From assembly GCA_037975125.1 (NCBI GenBank), contig CM075857.1:87504199-87568198 (forward strand): a stretch of DNA of 64,000 nt, in the 5' to 3' direction. The notes below the pieces were generated by a model. That model worked only from the letters and a program-made list of their open reading frames with translations. It did not search any database and had not been told where the DNA came from. Positions 37,210 through 53,259 of this stretch are shown here, in pieces. The number at the start of each line of letters is the position of its first letter. The first letter of the stretch is position 1. A program made the position numbers and the translations under genes. This stretch comes from Latrodectus hesperus (Eukaryota > Arthropoda > Arachnida > Araneae > Theridiidae).

Positions 37210-39452
37210 AAAACAAAGTTATAATTATTTTGATTTGACAACTTGAACATAATTTGTATATAGATTGGAAAATGCATTCAGTCGTATAAAAATATTATAC
37301 CTTCCCTGTTCATTTTAAAGCTAGTATTTTATAAAAGTGACATTGCTTAATAAAATGACATAATATAAGATGTATTATATTTAATAATCCATATTATTAT
37401 TAAAACTTATATATTTTATTAATGTTTTATCAAAAAGAGTTTTTGCCATAAATATATTTTTTTACAAAATCTATTAGTATTTTATTGTTACGTGATTTTA
37501 TAGAGTATATGTAAAGACTCATAGAATTATTAGAATAATAATATTATTTCTAATATGTATCATAACATATTTACTAATGATAATGTGCAATGATGAAAAT
37601 CATTGTTAGAACTTACTGTTGGAAAGTTTTGTTAATAAGATTTTTTTTTATCAAAATATATTTTATCTTGCAAAAATTATTAGTATTTAAATTATTATGT
37701 AATATGATCGACTTGTTACATAAAATTATTGTTGTTCAATGATGAAATTTGAAAAAAAATTTCCTAGTTAATCCCAGGTTTTGCTTACTAAAAAACTGCC
37801 TTAATTTTCTATCCTCAATTGTAACAAAAGTCAGCAATCTGAAATTCCATTTTTATAAAGTTTTCTTTAACATTTTTTCAGTGATAAAATGTTTATATAT
37901 GAAATAATTTTAAAAATATATACATAATATACATATTATCATTATGCATAAAGAAAATTTTCAATTTAAAAAATATTCATAATTCATTATAAATTGCAAA
38001 ATTTTTCCTTAACCTAGTTTTTTTTCATAAGAAGCACAAAGCAATAAAAATATATTTTATTTAGCAAATAATAGAGATCACATTGATGAGAAATACAACA
38101 CTTAAATAAAATATTTTTAGTTTTCTTAATTTTGATCCTTATATTATAAAGTTTACTTGCTGTACATTTTGGATTATGTTACTTGAGTTTGTTGAAAATC
38201 CTCAATCTCTTAATATAATATTTTGCTGAATTATTAATTTCAAAATTTATTTAAAGGAAAATATTTTGTAAGTACAAAACTAAATGACTTATAGCAGCCA
38301 TTATTATTTTAACCTTGCAAATTTTTACAAGCTTAATGTAAAAGAATTTCATAATAATAAGACATTCTTACATTTTCATGCATAACCTTTTTGGCTTTGT
38401 AAATTATATGACATTTCTATATTTTTTAAATAAAATAAATTGTACTCCTTTTTTATTCGTGTAATATATTTCTCAAGTTGCATGAGGTGTGTGGTTCCAT
38501 AAATTAGTTATTAAAACTATTATTTTTTAGCTACAAATCTATTGAAATCAGCTATTAAAACCATTAACAATTAAAAAATTTTATGACAAAAGGCTTAAAA
38601 AAAGGAACAACCAGAGTTATTCTCTATTTTATTTTCATCCAAGTCATAAGATATTACTTTTTGAAGATTTTTATACTTTGTTTTAAGCTATTTCACAAAA
38701 AAGTATCGCAAATATTGTTTCAATTTTAACGTCAATAATTCCTTGAAGTAGTTTTTTTTATCTAACTATTTTAGATAAATTTAATTTAGATTTTTGAGTT
38801 TTAATGATTGTTGGAAATATTTTAATCAGTTGCATTTTAATAACTTAACACCTTGACCCTTTGACATGAAATAATTTATACTTCCTTTTCGTCACGTCTT
38901 ATTTCAAGGTAAAGGGCTTCGTTGTACTGGAAAGTATTTTACAGAAAGAAGTGGTGTACAACAAAGGATAAGGTCATTTTTTTTATTCTGGAATAAATTT
39001 CCATCAATTTGACAGATAAATGAACTCTAAAAGAGTTTTATTCCAAGCAAAACATGACCCATCATTTATAAATATTTTTTATGAAGTGTCAAAATTGAGA
39101 AATAAAATTCTTATGTATTGTGCTTAAATGTTGACATTTAAAATCCATTTCCGTTTGTATTGTTATGATTATAACATAAGAGACATAATAACTGTATATA
39201 TTTTTTATTTCCATGCATTGTTGTATTATCCATGTAAGAAAAAAGAATTTTATACTTCATAACAATTTACTATAGCCTTCATTAAAATGAGCATTAAAAA
39301 TTGTTATAGATTATAATGAAAAATGTATTTTTTGTTTGCAGTCATTATTGTTTTAATGCAACTAATGAGTACCATAAATTTTTAGTAATCCGTAAAATGA
39401 TAGAACAAATTTCCCCCAAATATGGCACATGTGTTGTGTATAGGTATAAAGT
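37210..39452. other. AT-rich intergenic DNA
   Basis: No gene was found. Around 38860-38990 there is a weak inverted arrangement (accttgaccctttg, aaggtaaagggcttcgttgt, gtacaacaaaggataaggtc) that may be an old repeat. Confidence 0.4.
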
Positions 39453-39668
39453 TTCTTCTTCTTCTTCTTAGAGTTGGGTTTATATGTCATTGGGCACCCC
39501 TGCTTTTATCAGCATTTTGTACTATTAACTCCAAACCCAATGTTTCCTAGTTCCAGTTGCTCGGGTCACCCACTTTATTTATAAAGTCTGATAACCCTTT
39601 AATGGAGTCTAGGTGTAACTCTCTGGTATAGATGATGCCTAAAGAAGTTAATCTAGGGAGGGCAAGAG
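39453..39668 (-). mobile_element. 3' end of the same LINE family as at 26377
   Basis: It begins with the (AAG)n tail (plus strand ttcttcttcttctta at 39453-39470) and is nearly identical to 26377-26600 through tgtcattgggcacc, ccagttgctcgggtcaccca and aatctagggagggcaagag. It then stops abruptly, so it is a copy 5'-truncated to about 216 bp. Confidence 0.85.
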
Positions 39669-39699
39669 AATCTTATTCTAATATTCAGTTAATTTTGGC

Positions 39700-40810
39700 T
39701 TATCTAAAAAGTTGTATACATTGATTTTCTGCAATATTTTGCATTAGAGGTGTTCCTTGTAGTAACCTTTCAGTTGTCGGCCAACATATTGCAACTCTAC
39801 TTGCCTTGGTGTCTCTCTTCCACTGTAGCAATCTGTTGATGAAAACGCTTACTATTCTCATCAGAGACAGCTGCAAGTTTTTCTGAGAAAAATTTCAAAT
39901 GGAAATCTTAAAAGTTTATTACATTTTAGAAAATATGTATAGAAACAGAAGATCACTGACTATTTCCTTTTAGTTTTCTTCTCTATTATTCTTAAGAAAT
40001 TTATAACAAATATTTTTGAAGCGATTTCCCTTCAGTAATTACAAAAATATTTTTACTATGCGATTTTAATTATCTAATTTTCTGCCTTATAAATATTCAT
40101 TCCTTCAGTTTTACATCACTTATTTTTAGAAATTTAGATTTCAGATTGATAAGTGAATCTGAATTTTTGTCCATAAATTTTATAAATTTTTAATAGGCCA
40201 TAGTTTTATAAGTTTAGGATGTAAAACACCTTTTGGGAACCACTAAAGGAAAATTTGATATCATCTTATGTCCTAGAATAAGACATTCAAGTTTAACCCA
40301 CTGTTTCCTTATGTAATGGGACTTCTTATTCCTGCTGTCCTATTCACATAAAAATCATTAAAAGTTTGTGCATACAAGTTGCAAACCTAGCAATAAAGCT
40401 ATTGTTTTTAATACACCGCATATATTCCGTTTGTATTTAGTGTACAGAATGATAGAAGTAAGATAGAAGTACAGAATGATAGAAGTAAGAAAATTTCATA
40501 TTTCTTGTATTCATATTCACTAGCATGCTCGACAGGTATTTATGGTAATTCATTTTTAATATGCTGTAATACAGGCTTCAAACTAACTTTCAATGAGCCT
40601 ATGAACAATAACCATTTATAAGGCTGGTGTTAATATCCAAAAAACTCCATCACTTGAACAAACATTATTTCAAAAAATTATTACCTTATTTAGAGACGTA
40701 TTCTTTAAAATCACTATGTCGATTACTATAAATGCACATCTGTATGTCTTCTTTAAGTAGATTCCAACAATAGGGTCTGGAATTTAAAAGCTCCGTCGAC
40801 TGTTTAAACA
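39700..40810 (-). pseudogene. Decayed copy of an arthropod transposon-associated gene of unknown function
   Basis: Read from high to low coordinates in shifting frames, the minus strand gives a series of fragments: LLKEDIQMCIYSNRHSDFKE, WLLFIGSLKVSLKPVLQHIK, KRNICGVLKTIALLLGLQLV, VNRTAGIRSPIT, and then VSDENSKRFHQQIATVEERH followed by CNMLADN and SNAKYCRKSM. The order and motifs match a protein family I know as repeated uncharacterised genes in arthropod and cnidarian genomes, with an ERFHQ..MEERYQG-like C-terminal motif. It is associated with repeats, and its function is not established. Stops and frameshifts occur every few dozen codons, so it is dead. Boundaries and terminal repeats are not visible; faint similarity may extend to about 41160. 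Confidence 0.65.
40442..40490. repeat. Short direct duplication, period 27 bp
   Basis: gtacagaatgatagaagtaa occurs at 40442 and again at 40469, within the decayed gene. Confidence 0.85.
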
Positions 40811-41203
40811 AATTTAAACTTATTATAAGGTTATTAAGATCTTGTTGATATAAAAAGTGAGAGATTCTGATGAACTACTTGCTACAAAGACAGAGTCACT
40901 TCTCGCATTTCCTCTGTTTTCAGTTGGAGCTTAGTCGGAATCCAAGTTATCCTTTATGGTCATAAAATCTGGACACTATTACAAGATACTCTTTACTATG
41001 AAGCACGGGTCTCATTGCAAATGTCAAATTGGGTATTTTTTGATTTAAATTTGGAAGCTGTTGTATAGTATGTTTTGGAATTTATTCCTCTTATGTATGC
41101 TAAGCAGAAGTAACTGTTAAATGGTCCTTTTGCTATCTTCAAATCATAAGGACTGAAAATGATATATTATGAGTACGCTTTTTCCATTCTTTCAGAAGCC
41201 TTA

Positions 41204-41426
41204 GGCCTCTTTCACACTAGACGACTTTTATCGTACGATAAAAAATCATCCGAAATTTTATGTGAGAAGTTATTAAAAAACCACACAATAGACTGGTCAC
41301 ACAATATCGTTTCCCGTTCAGTATGAAAGAGAGCAGTCTATTGTGTGGTTTTTTAATAACTTCTCACGATAAAATATTGGACAACTTTTTATCGTACGAT
41401 AAAAGTCGGCTAGTGTGAAAGAGGCC
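41204..41426. mobile_element. Palindromic MITE, PIF/Harbinger-like
   Basis: This is a 223-bp, almost fully palindromic element. Its termini are ggcctctttcacactag and its inverse, with direct TTA on both sides (41201-41203 and 41427-41429). The arms continue inward through cgacttttatcgtacgataa and gagaagttattaaaaaacca cacaatagactg. A 3-bp TWA target and GGCC-type ends fit PIF/Harbinger derivatives. It has no transposase. The long stem would form a hairpin if transcribed. Confidence 0.85.
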
Positions 41427-41429
41427 TTA

Positions 41430-43233
41430 CGCATGATATACAACATAAATCTAGGGCCCCGTTTATATCAAAATAATCAGCTTTACAACCGTACTTCAGT
41501 TTATAATATTTTTTCACAAATGGTGTGAAATTTCACCTTTGAGAATTCAGTGTCAATTCTTCAGATGTAGCAGAAGTTGTTTGATTGATTTTAATTTAAA
41601 GTTTCTTTTTGATTATATAAAATAACTTTGAAACTGCAACTTATTCATAAAATTGAAAGTTTATTTTTTATAAAAATACAAATATTTAAAATTGTTTATT
41701 TAAAAAAATAATGAATATTTTAAAACAAAATAAAAATTTGAAAAACTGCAACATCAAATTTAAATAAAATGAGTAACTTTTATAATACAAAATTAATTGT
41801 ATTGAATATCAAACACACACAATTTTCATGATTCAAAATCACGCTTTAAAAACCTGCAAAATTTGAAAATTAACTTTCACGTTTAATTTTTTTTAAAACT
41901 CTTACTATACATTTAATTTTCGAAGAAATCAAAAACATTAAACTAAATTTTTAACCTGATTATAGATATTTTAATAAATAATGAAAGATAGCATTTTATT
42001 TTTCAAAAATTCCAGTAATGATTGCAAAAGTATTTAATCAAATTAACTTTCTTCAAATTACATGAATCTGCTTAGAATGTTAAAGTGAGTTCACTTCCAC
42101 TTTTGATTTTTCACACCCATTCAAAATTTATACGGAATAAAGCTCTTCTTTATAGTTGGAGACATTGAATTATTCTTAGTTAACTTTGAAATTTAATGGT
42201 AAACAGACATTGAAACAATGATTTTTGTCAATAAAAAACACACAACAAACATAGCTTTACATATATTGAAGACATCAATACAGTTTTCTGTTACTGTTAA
42301 TAGTCATATGTGCAGATATTATTATTTTAACTAATATTTTCATAAAATATCTAGAGAATGATCATTATTTCTGAATTTAAATAAAACGATATGTCATTTG
42401 ATGATTAACATATGAAATTATGCTCAAACATTTTATATTTTTATAAGCACTATATTTTAACCTCTGACACACATATATTTTTAACCTCTGATTTATTTCA
42501 GCTTAGTTATTATCATAAGACATTTTACCCATTTGATATTAGACATTGAATTCCAATATTAAGAAACCGTTTAATCAAATTAAAGCTTCGCCTGATGTAT
42601 CATCATATTTCTTCATAATATTAAGTAAAAATATCATCATACTTTTACTTTTGGTAAAAATATTTCTCTTTTCACAAAACACTTTCAGTTTTTATTTTCC
42701 AACTTATTACTTTTTGGAATGGTTTTAAGTTTAAACTACTGTAAATGTTACTATTTTTAAGCTTTCCATTATTAGAATATTTGTTTGATAGTGTTACGCG
42801 TTATTTTCTTAATAATACTTCAAGTAGAAAGTTTATGACTTATAGACCAGAATTTTATTTATTCAAATTAAATGCATGGATTTTCATGTTTCCCAATATA
42901 TATCCATGGTTTACTACTCCTTAAAAATCATTGTCACCTGTTTTTTTTAATTTAATTACTTATTTTTAATTGAAATTAATGATAGATAAAATAATTGTAA
43001 ATTAAAATTACCTATATTACATACAATAAATAAAATTGTAATTATTTTCATTAGATATTGTAGATTCAATGTAAGAAAAATTCAAAATTAAATTCAATAG
43101 GAACGTTATTTTAAGAATAAATTTATGTTTAAGAACTAGAACTGATATACATATAAAATTCAGTTAATGTTATGAATATTTTTCATACATTGATCAAGCG
43201 TTTTGTTTGCACTGACTTCAATAAAGTGAAATT
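41430..43233. other. AT-rich intergenic DNA
   Basis: Nothing recognisable was found; the 60-codon frame at 42546-42728 has no motif. Confidence 0.5.
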
Positions 43234-43244
43234 ACGTATTTCCA

Positions 43245-43547
43245 GCCGACCAACTTGTCTAGTGGTCAGCGTGCCTGACTACGGAAAAGGAGGTCCTGGG
43301 TTCGAATCCCGTTTTGAGCATGGATGTACTTTCTCTCTCTATCTATCCTGTCTTTGTCCTTTCCTTTTATGAATGAAGTGTGAATGGTTGCCTACCCTAT
43401 AAACGGGTACCTATGGCATGTGTGTGGAGCAAAGTCGTACTTTCACCTTCATGGTGCTCTGATTAAAACGAAAGACGCTCCCAATCGACTTAATTCGCAT
43501 AGCATAGCGAGCTTGGCTTGACCAAGTGTCATTAGTAAACAACAACA
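43245..43547 (+). mobile_element. tRNA-derived SINE, family C, alternative 3' tail
   Basis: The head is gccgaccaacttgtctagtg with a B box gggttcgaatccc. The central block cctaccctataaacgggtac follows. The tail differs from the other C copies (gtgctctgattaaaacgaaa, gacgctcccaatcgact, gcttggcttgaccaagtg) and ends in aaacaacaac. A perfect 11-bp duplication, acgtatttcca, lies at 43234-43244 and 43548-43558. Confidence 0.9.
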
Positions 43548-43558
43548 ACGTATTTCCA

Positions 43559-44329
43559 TTACGCAATGTTTTATTAAAATATGAGAAATCACAGGAAAAT
43601 TCTTGCAAAGTTTTTATATTATGCTTACATCGATCTAAATATGTCCATAATTCTTGAGATTACTATGGTAAAGCAGGAATATGATTTAAATTATTTTATT
43701 TAAAAGTTTTTCTTTATACTCCTAAATTAATATCCTTTTAATTTTGACTTGCCTCAAAAATTTCAATTGATGTTCATAAAAAGTTTCATTGGCAATAAAA
43801 TATCAATAGCTGTCACCCATGACCAACAGAGCAATGACTGCTCATTGCAATTTTAGCGCACTCCTCAGTAATGACATATGTCTTAAGAATTGACAGTTGT
43901 AACTACTGACCTTTGGGTCAACCTGTTACGGTCACGGAACTATAGTTTTCTGAGTTATTTTTAGGATTATGTGTTGTCTCTTCAACAATGAAATACACAT
44001 GCATTCGATCATTTTTGCCCCTTTGATTGAGGATTTTTTCAGTCCTCCTACGTTTTATATAAACTAGATTTTCATTTTCTAAATTTACCTCAATAGATTT
44101 TCTTTGGTGAGAGTTCTCTTTCGTTAAAATATCTTTTTATGATATACAAAGCAAATAAAGTATGTCAGAGGTATAAGATGAATAACAGTATTAAAAGCGG
44201 TTCTTGCTTTGATACCTTAATCAGAGTTCTCCAAAGATTTGCTTCCTTATTTTAATAAATCAATATGATAATGTCACAGAGAAAAACTTCAACTGTACTT
44301 TTAGTAGTTTGATTCCTTACACTCTGAAT

Positions 44330-44332
<3 letters not shown>
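43559..44332. other. Intergenic DNA
   Basis: A less AT-rich patch lies at 43805-43940 (gaccaacagagcaatgactg, ctttgggtcaacctgttacg). It has no frame or repeat that I can name. Confidence 0.4.

Positions 44333-44399
<67 letters not shown>
44333..44399. repeat. (TA)n microsatellite with GATA-type edge
   Basis: Pure TA followed by agagggatatatagatagatag to about 44420. Confidence 0.95.
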
Positions 44400-44402
<3 letters not shown>

Positions 44403-44420
44403 GGATATATAGATAGATAG

Positions 44421-45385
44421 GCTGATAGGTACATAGATCTTATTTTTTTAAAATGTGTTGTTAATCAACTAAATCTTACTATTTTTTACAGACTTAACAA
44501 ATTTAGATGACTAATGAATACAAATGTTTATATGAATCTTATAAGTATACACATGAATGAAGGGTTAACATAGGAAAAAATTAATAGTTTAAATATTTAT
44601 ACAATAAAAATTTCATAAAAAATTTATTAAAATTGAGACACTGCTGAAATTTAGAGTAAATTTACTCTAAAAAGCAGTAAATTAGTTTCTAACTGAAAAT
44701 TTTCTTTTTTTTACACAGAAATGCTTTATTTTTAAATAAAATTCGATTACTAAGCAATTTGAAAATTAATATTTCTTAAAAAAAATAAGCACTACAATTT
44801 TTTTTGGTTTCTATGAATATTTAATTTTATACAATTTTGAACAACTGCCATAATAATGAATGTTGTATATATTTTGGTAAAACTGTAGAAATAAAAATAC
44901 AAAATGCAAGGTAAATTGATTATTTAAAACAGTTGTAGTTGAACAATAATCAAATTCTTCGTTGCAAATTTTTCAAAACTCTGCAGTGCTTATTTTTGTA
45001 GTACATCTCCATTTATTTCAATTATTAATATTTGTGACATTTAAAAATTATTTGCTGAACTGCAGCAATGTACTTAAATTTTTGATATTTTTCAAGTGAA
45101 AGACATTGCTTTTGCGATTTATTTCTCTGAACTGCAATTAATTTTACATTACTATGGTATATTTCTGCTATATATTTAATATATTCATGTATACAACTAT
45201 GTAGAGAAGCCTTAAATGGTATTAAAAGGTTAACGGGTAATGCCCCTCTAACACTTGAAGAATGACCATAGTCTGACTTATAGTTCTGTGGGCTTTTAAC
45301 ACAGGTCCCAATAAGATAGCAACTTGGTTTATAATAAGCAAATTTTATCAATTTACATAAAATGTGGCTAGCGCAACAGTCTCAC
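44421..45385. other. AT-rich intergenic DNA
   Basis: Nothing recognisable was found; the 108-codon minus frame at 45025-45351 has no motif. Confidence 0.45.
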
Positions 45386-45398
45386 CAAGCATTTTGTA

Positions 45399-45677
45399 AG
45401 CACTCTGTGGCACGACAGCCAACGTGAGCCACAAGGCCTACAGCGCCCATCTCTGTATTTCTGACCGAGCGGTCCTGAGGTGCGAAGCATATGTCCCGAT
45501 TAGGTGGTCAGCCTAACGCGAAACCCCCAGTGTTTAGTTCCCAAGCATGCTTGGTACTCAGTTTATCGACCCACTGAAGGGATGAAAGGCTGAATCGACC
45601 TTGCCCAGCCCTAGAATCAAACCTCGGACCTGTGCCTTGGGAACGTTAAACGCTACCGCTAAGCCACCGGGATTCAT
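45399..45677 (-). mobile_element. tRNA-derived SINE, family D
   Basis: On the minus strand it starts near 45677 with gaatcccggtggcttagcgg (a good A box) and a degenerate B box aggtttgattctagg. A GC-rich body follows (gtgggtcgataaactgagta, gggtttcgcgttaggctgac, caggaccgctcggtcag). It is flanked by a perfect 13-bp duplication, caagcattttgta, at 45386-45398 and 45678-45690. The body shares nothing obvious with families A-C and there is no A-rich tail. Confidence 0.8.
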
Positions 45678-45878
45678 CAAGCATTTTGTACTAATAGCAA
45701 TAATATAGTAAATTTTGTTGAATAAGCTACCATATGTAAATAAATAATTAATGTGTAAGCATGAAACCAGTGCGAGCAGTAAAATATGCAATTAAATCAA
45801 TTTGTTCTTATTAAAAATAATGATTATAAATGGAAAATAATGATCAAGTGTATATATAATAGTTATATATAAATAAAT

Positions 45879-49802
<3,924 letters not shown>

Positions 49803-49906
49803 TTAATTGAATATGATTCAGTGTCTTCGAAACATTTTTAAGCATAATATTTTATGTTTATATATATATATATATATATATATCTTAGGCTTCTGGGATT
49901 TTTAGT

Positions 49907-50078
49907 CGAGCTGGTAGCTGAATGGTTAGCGCTCTTGCCTTCAGTTCAACAGTTCGTGGGTTCGAATCCCACCTTGGGCATGGATGTTTGTAGTGGTTCG
50001 GAATCCACTTTAAGCCGTAAGTCCTGGTCTAATTAGCCCTCGTGTGCAAAAAATGACTGTTGAGCGACAAACAAACCG
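49907..50078 (+). mobile_element. tRNA-derived SINE, family A, full length
   Basis: The head is cgagctggtagctgaatggt tagcgctc with B box gggttcgaatccc. The body has tagtggttcggaatccactt and ttagccctcgtgtgc, and ends gagcgacaaacaaaccg. A perfect 15-bp duplication, tctgggatttttagt, at 49892-49906 and 50079-50093 makes it the best-preserved family A copy here. Confidence 0.92.
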
Positions 50079-50093
50079 TCTGGGATTTTTAGT

Positions 50094-50790
50094 TATCTTT
50101 TGAGAATTTCATATTAATATTAACAACTTGCACCAAAAAGTAACCCTTATTTTTATTTGATAAAATTTCTGTGAAAGTTATTTATTAGCAGAACCTGGTA
50201 ATGAAAATAGATTGTTCAGTAAAATTTTATTCAATTAATTAAACTCTCCAGTGCAAGTACAAAATCTGACATTACGCTTAGAATTGGCGATGATTTTGAC
50301 TATTAATTATTGAATTTTTCTATAGATACTAATTCAATCGAAAAACTAAAATGAATAAAATAAAATGTACACAAATCATGAATAATTACAATGTAATTTG
50401 TGAGATTTCTGTTGCATAGAAAAATATTTTAGGAAGGAAGCATGTGAACAATAAGCAGCAGCATCAAAAGATAGAGGGCATTACTGCCTACGCTTAAATT
50501 TAAAAGTTGAATACAATACTCATTTATACCTTGATAGAGTCTCGAGCAGAAGCTATTATATAGCTTTTAAATTATAAAGGTACATATAAAAGAATGATTT
50601 ATGCGTGCGTAATCTGCATTAAAAAATATACGTGGTCTACAAATTGCCGCATATTTTCATACGGTTTGTGCAATAATAACAATTTGTTGATTTATATTTC
50701 CCCTTAAGAAGTTCATTAGAATGAGATATAATTTCAATGAAGAAGTGTCTCAAAAATTAACTCTCTAAATGGCCATGCTTATATTATGCT
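50094..50790. other. AT-rich intergenic DNA
   Basis: Nothing recognisable was found. Confidence 0.45.
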
Positions 50791-51410
50791 TCTGTTGTTG
50801 TTGTTGCCTGTCCCCTTTGGTAAGCAGCGATAGACCAGATCCATAACGTTAAACACCCTCCAAAAAATTAACACCACCAAAGGATCATCATATAAATCTT
50901 GTTTGGATAGCCCCAAGCACTCAAAAATGTGTTCTGGTGTAGCCTGTTCTGCGAAACAGTTGGTACAGGTCTCAAAATTTTGGTGCCCTCAGAAAATTTT
51001 AATGATCTGTGGTGATCACTTCGAAAGCGGGAGAGAGTAGTTTGTGCCTGCCTATTAAAGCCGTGATCCAGTGAGCCTCCAGGGCGAGAACACTGATACC
51101 ATTGGTGCTCTAGAGGGACAATCTATGTGGTCTTAATCCTGCTTTTTACTCTTGAAAAGATTTTTCAAAAAGGTAAGAGGTGCCAACGGCTCCAAGGCCT
51201 CACGAGCTCCGGCATTGCCCAAGGTGTCTGCAGATTCATTTCCTTCTAGATTGACATGGGTATGTATCCAAAGAAGATGAATGACATGGGGCATGGATAT
51301 TATCCTAAGCTTCTTGTCTATCATGTTCTTCTTGTGATACATGAGAAGAATGGATATTTTATAAAATTTGAAGCAATAGCAATGCATCCATGAACTCGAA
51401 TAATACATAT
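50791..51410 (-). mobile_element. 3' fragment of an RNase H LINE, broken
   Basis: The minus strand gives the end of an RNase H domain, HVIHLLWIHTHVNLEGNESA then DTLGNAGAREALEPL. After frameshifts comes the downstream Cys-His segment, CTNCFAEQATPEHIFECLGL then SKQDLYDDPL. The 3' end carries a (CAA)n tail, seen on the plus strand as tctgttgttgttgttgcc at 50791. The C-terminal segment parallels that of the copy at 53255-55850, so they belong to one family. RT and endonuclease are absent; the upstream limit near 51410 is approximate. Confidence 0.8.
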
Positions 51411-52522
51411 ACAGTAATAATTTTTGCTATAGTATTCTCTCATTATAAATCGTTTATTAAATTCTAGTCTTACTACCAGATTCAATACAAACTTTTAACA
51501 ACTTGATTGATTGATGCATATAATATAAACTTTTAACAACTAGAGCACTTATAATTTGACTAATAGTCTTCTTAAAAGGTTCTTTATTTTCTAGACATCA
51601 TTTTGTCTGCTTAATGCAACAGTTTGCAGAAAAATTGGTTCATCCGACCACAAAATATTATCAAAAAGTATTGATTGTTTAACAAGAGAATTTATTAGGA
51701 AATTGTAAAAATCAATGTAACTTATCATTTTATGATTTTATTGCCAAACCATGGAATGATAAAAATTAGCTCTAAATAAATTTTATGCCACATTTTTCGA
51801 ATACGAAAATGTGAAAACCAGACCACATAAGACCTATTTATTTCTTTCATACTATGATAAGGAAGGGTAAGAATACACCAGTACTTCATTAGACACTCCA
51901 AATAACCCATCGAAAATGAGTGAGGTAATTTTGATGATAAATTGGTAACCTATTGGCCGTAGTATAATCATACTGGGTAAGAGCATGCATAATCATATTG
52001 GGTATTAGGTAAAGACCATCAAAGAAAAATTTGGTGTATTTTATACAGTTTTTCAGGAATTTCGACAGCATTGTTCATAAATTGACATCTTACTACAATC
52101 TTGTATAGAGTATTTTTTCATTTTAAAGTCTCAGTTTCAGGTAATAAAACATGCTGTACAATTTACAATATTTCTACTATCAACATTTTTCTTCATATCC
52201 GTAGAATTATGTGCCCTTGAACAGTTGTATCTTTAAATGCTTAAGGTTTTGTAAATTTACATTTTATTTAAACAAAAGATTGTTTCGAACGAAGATAAAT
52301 ATAATCTAGAAAAGCTTTATAAATGATGCACAAAACAATGCATTACAAATAACGTATTTGTAAAATATAAAAATTTTTTTACAATAACAGCAAATACATA
52401 AAAATACTATGTTTCTAAAGTCCATAAAAATTTAATTTTTAAAATTTTAAAACTAGCATAATATATAATTACCATGATATAAACTGATTTCTTCAAATAG
52501 AAATGTACAACCAAGAATAGTT
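51411..52522. other. Intergenic DNA with a weak transposase-like trace
   Basis: On the minus strand near 51650 a frame reads DSILWSDEPIF, reminiscent of the WSDE motif of Tc1-type transposases. No flanking transposase sequence can be followed, so it is not called as an element. Confidence 0.3.
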
Positions 52523-53068
52523 GTTGTTGTTACTTATCTCAGGTTGTCTAGCTAAGCTAGACAACCCCCATAAAACCAAAAATAACTAAAATGTCTAAAA
52601 AATGTGATGTTTCCCGAAGGACATCGTCTTTTTTAAAATTTAGGCAGGTTAAGATATGTCCAGGGAAGCCATATTGACGGAACACCAAGGACAGTCTGGA
52701 AATGTTCTTTGCCCCTGCTGAAAGGTGATTCCTCTCGTGTGCCCACTCAGATAGCGGGAAAAGGCAGTTTGATAAGATCTTGGTCTAAGATTGAAGGTCT
52801 CACCCGGTCTTTTGGCGAAGTACCATGGATGGTTGGGAGGAATTTTCATAAGCTTATTGAATTCAATTTTTGCCAGGAAAGAAATCTTACTAGATGCAAG
52901 CTCTCCTCCTGGGTTTACTCCCTCCTCTGACGCCGATCTGTCCAAGAAATCCGCTCTTTCATTCCCCTCTACTCCCACGTGTGAAGGGATCCATTGGAAA
53001 TGCACTGTGTGTTCGGGTGACAATCTCTCAAGAAGATTTAGTATGTCCAGGCTAGTTTGATCTCCAAT
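52523..53068 (-). mobile_element. 3' fragment of an RNase H LINE with a tail hairpin
   Basis: On the minus strand a frame at 52649-53023 encodes HTVHFQWIPSHVGVEGNERA and DFLDRSASEEG (end of RNase H, with the His and last Asp motifs). A linker follows, then a Cys-rich end, RTFPDCPWCSVNMASLDIS, cut by a stop before the usual His-Cys pair. The 3' tail has a near-perfect palindrome, ggttgtctagct and its inverse, at 52542-52566, then gataagtaacaacaacaa. RT is absent. Confidence 0.8.
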
Positions 53069-53259
53069 AATGCTCTAATTTAAAACCACGAATAGTGATT
53101 TTCAAAATAAAGGCCAAGGTAGAAATACACTTAATATTTTTGTCCCCCATCAATACCAATTTTTCAAAAATTATAAACGCTATCAACACAATGTAACTAG
53201 AGCTTATTGCACCCAAGTCGGATTTTTTAAACGTTTTCTTCCTCACTTAGTACATTCTA

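Noticed and set aside
51600..52071. Tc1-like transposase on the minus strand (ILWSDE near 51650)
   Set aside because: Only one short motif matches and no neighbouring transposase motifs could be followed in any frame.
52709..53060. Plus-strand frames of 73 and 89 codons
   Set aside because: They are antisense shadows of the LINE RNase H region on the minus strand.
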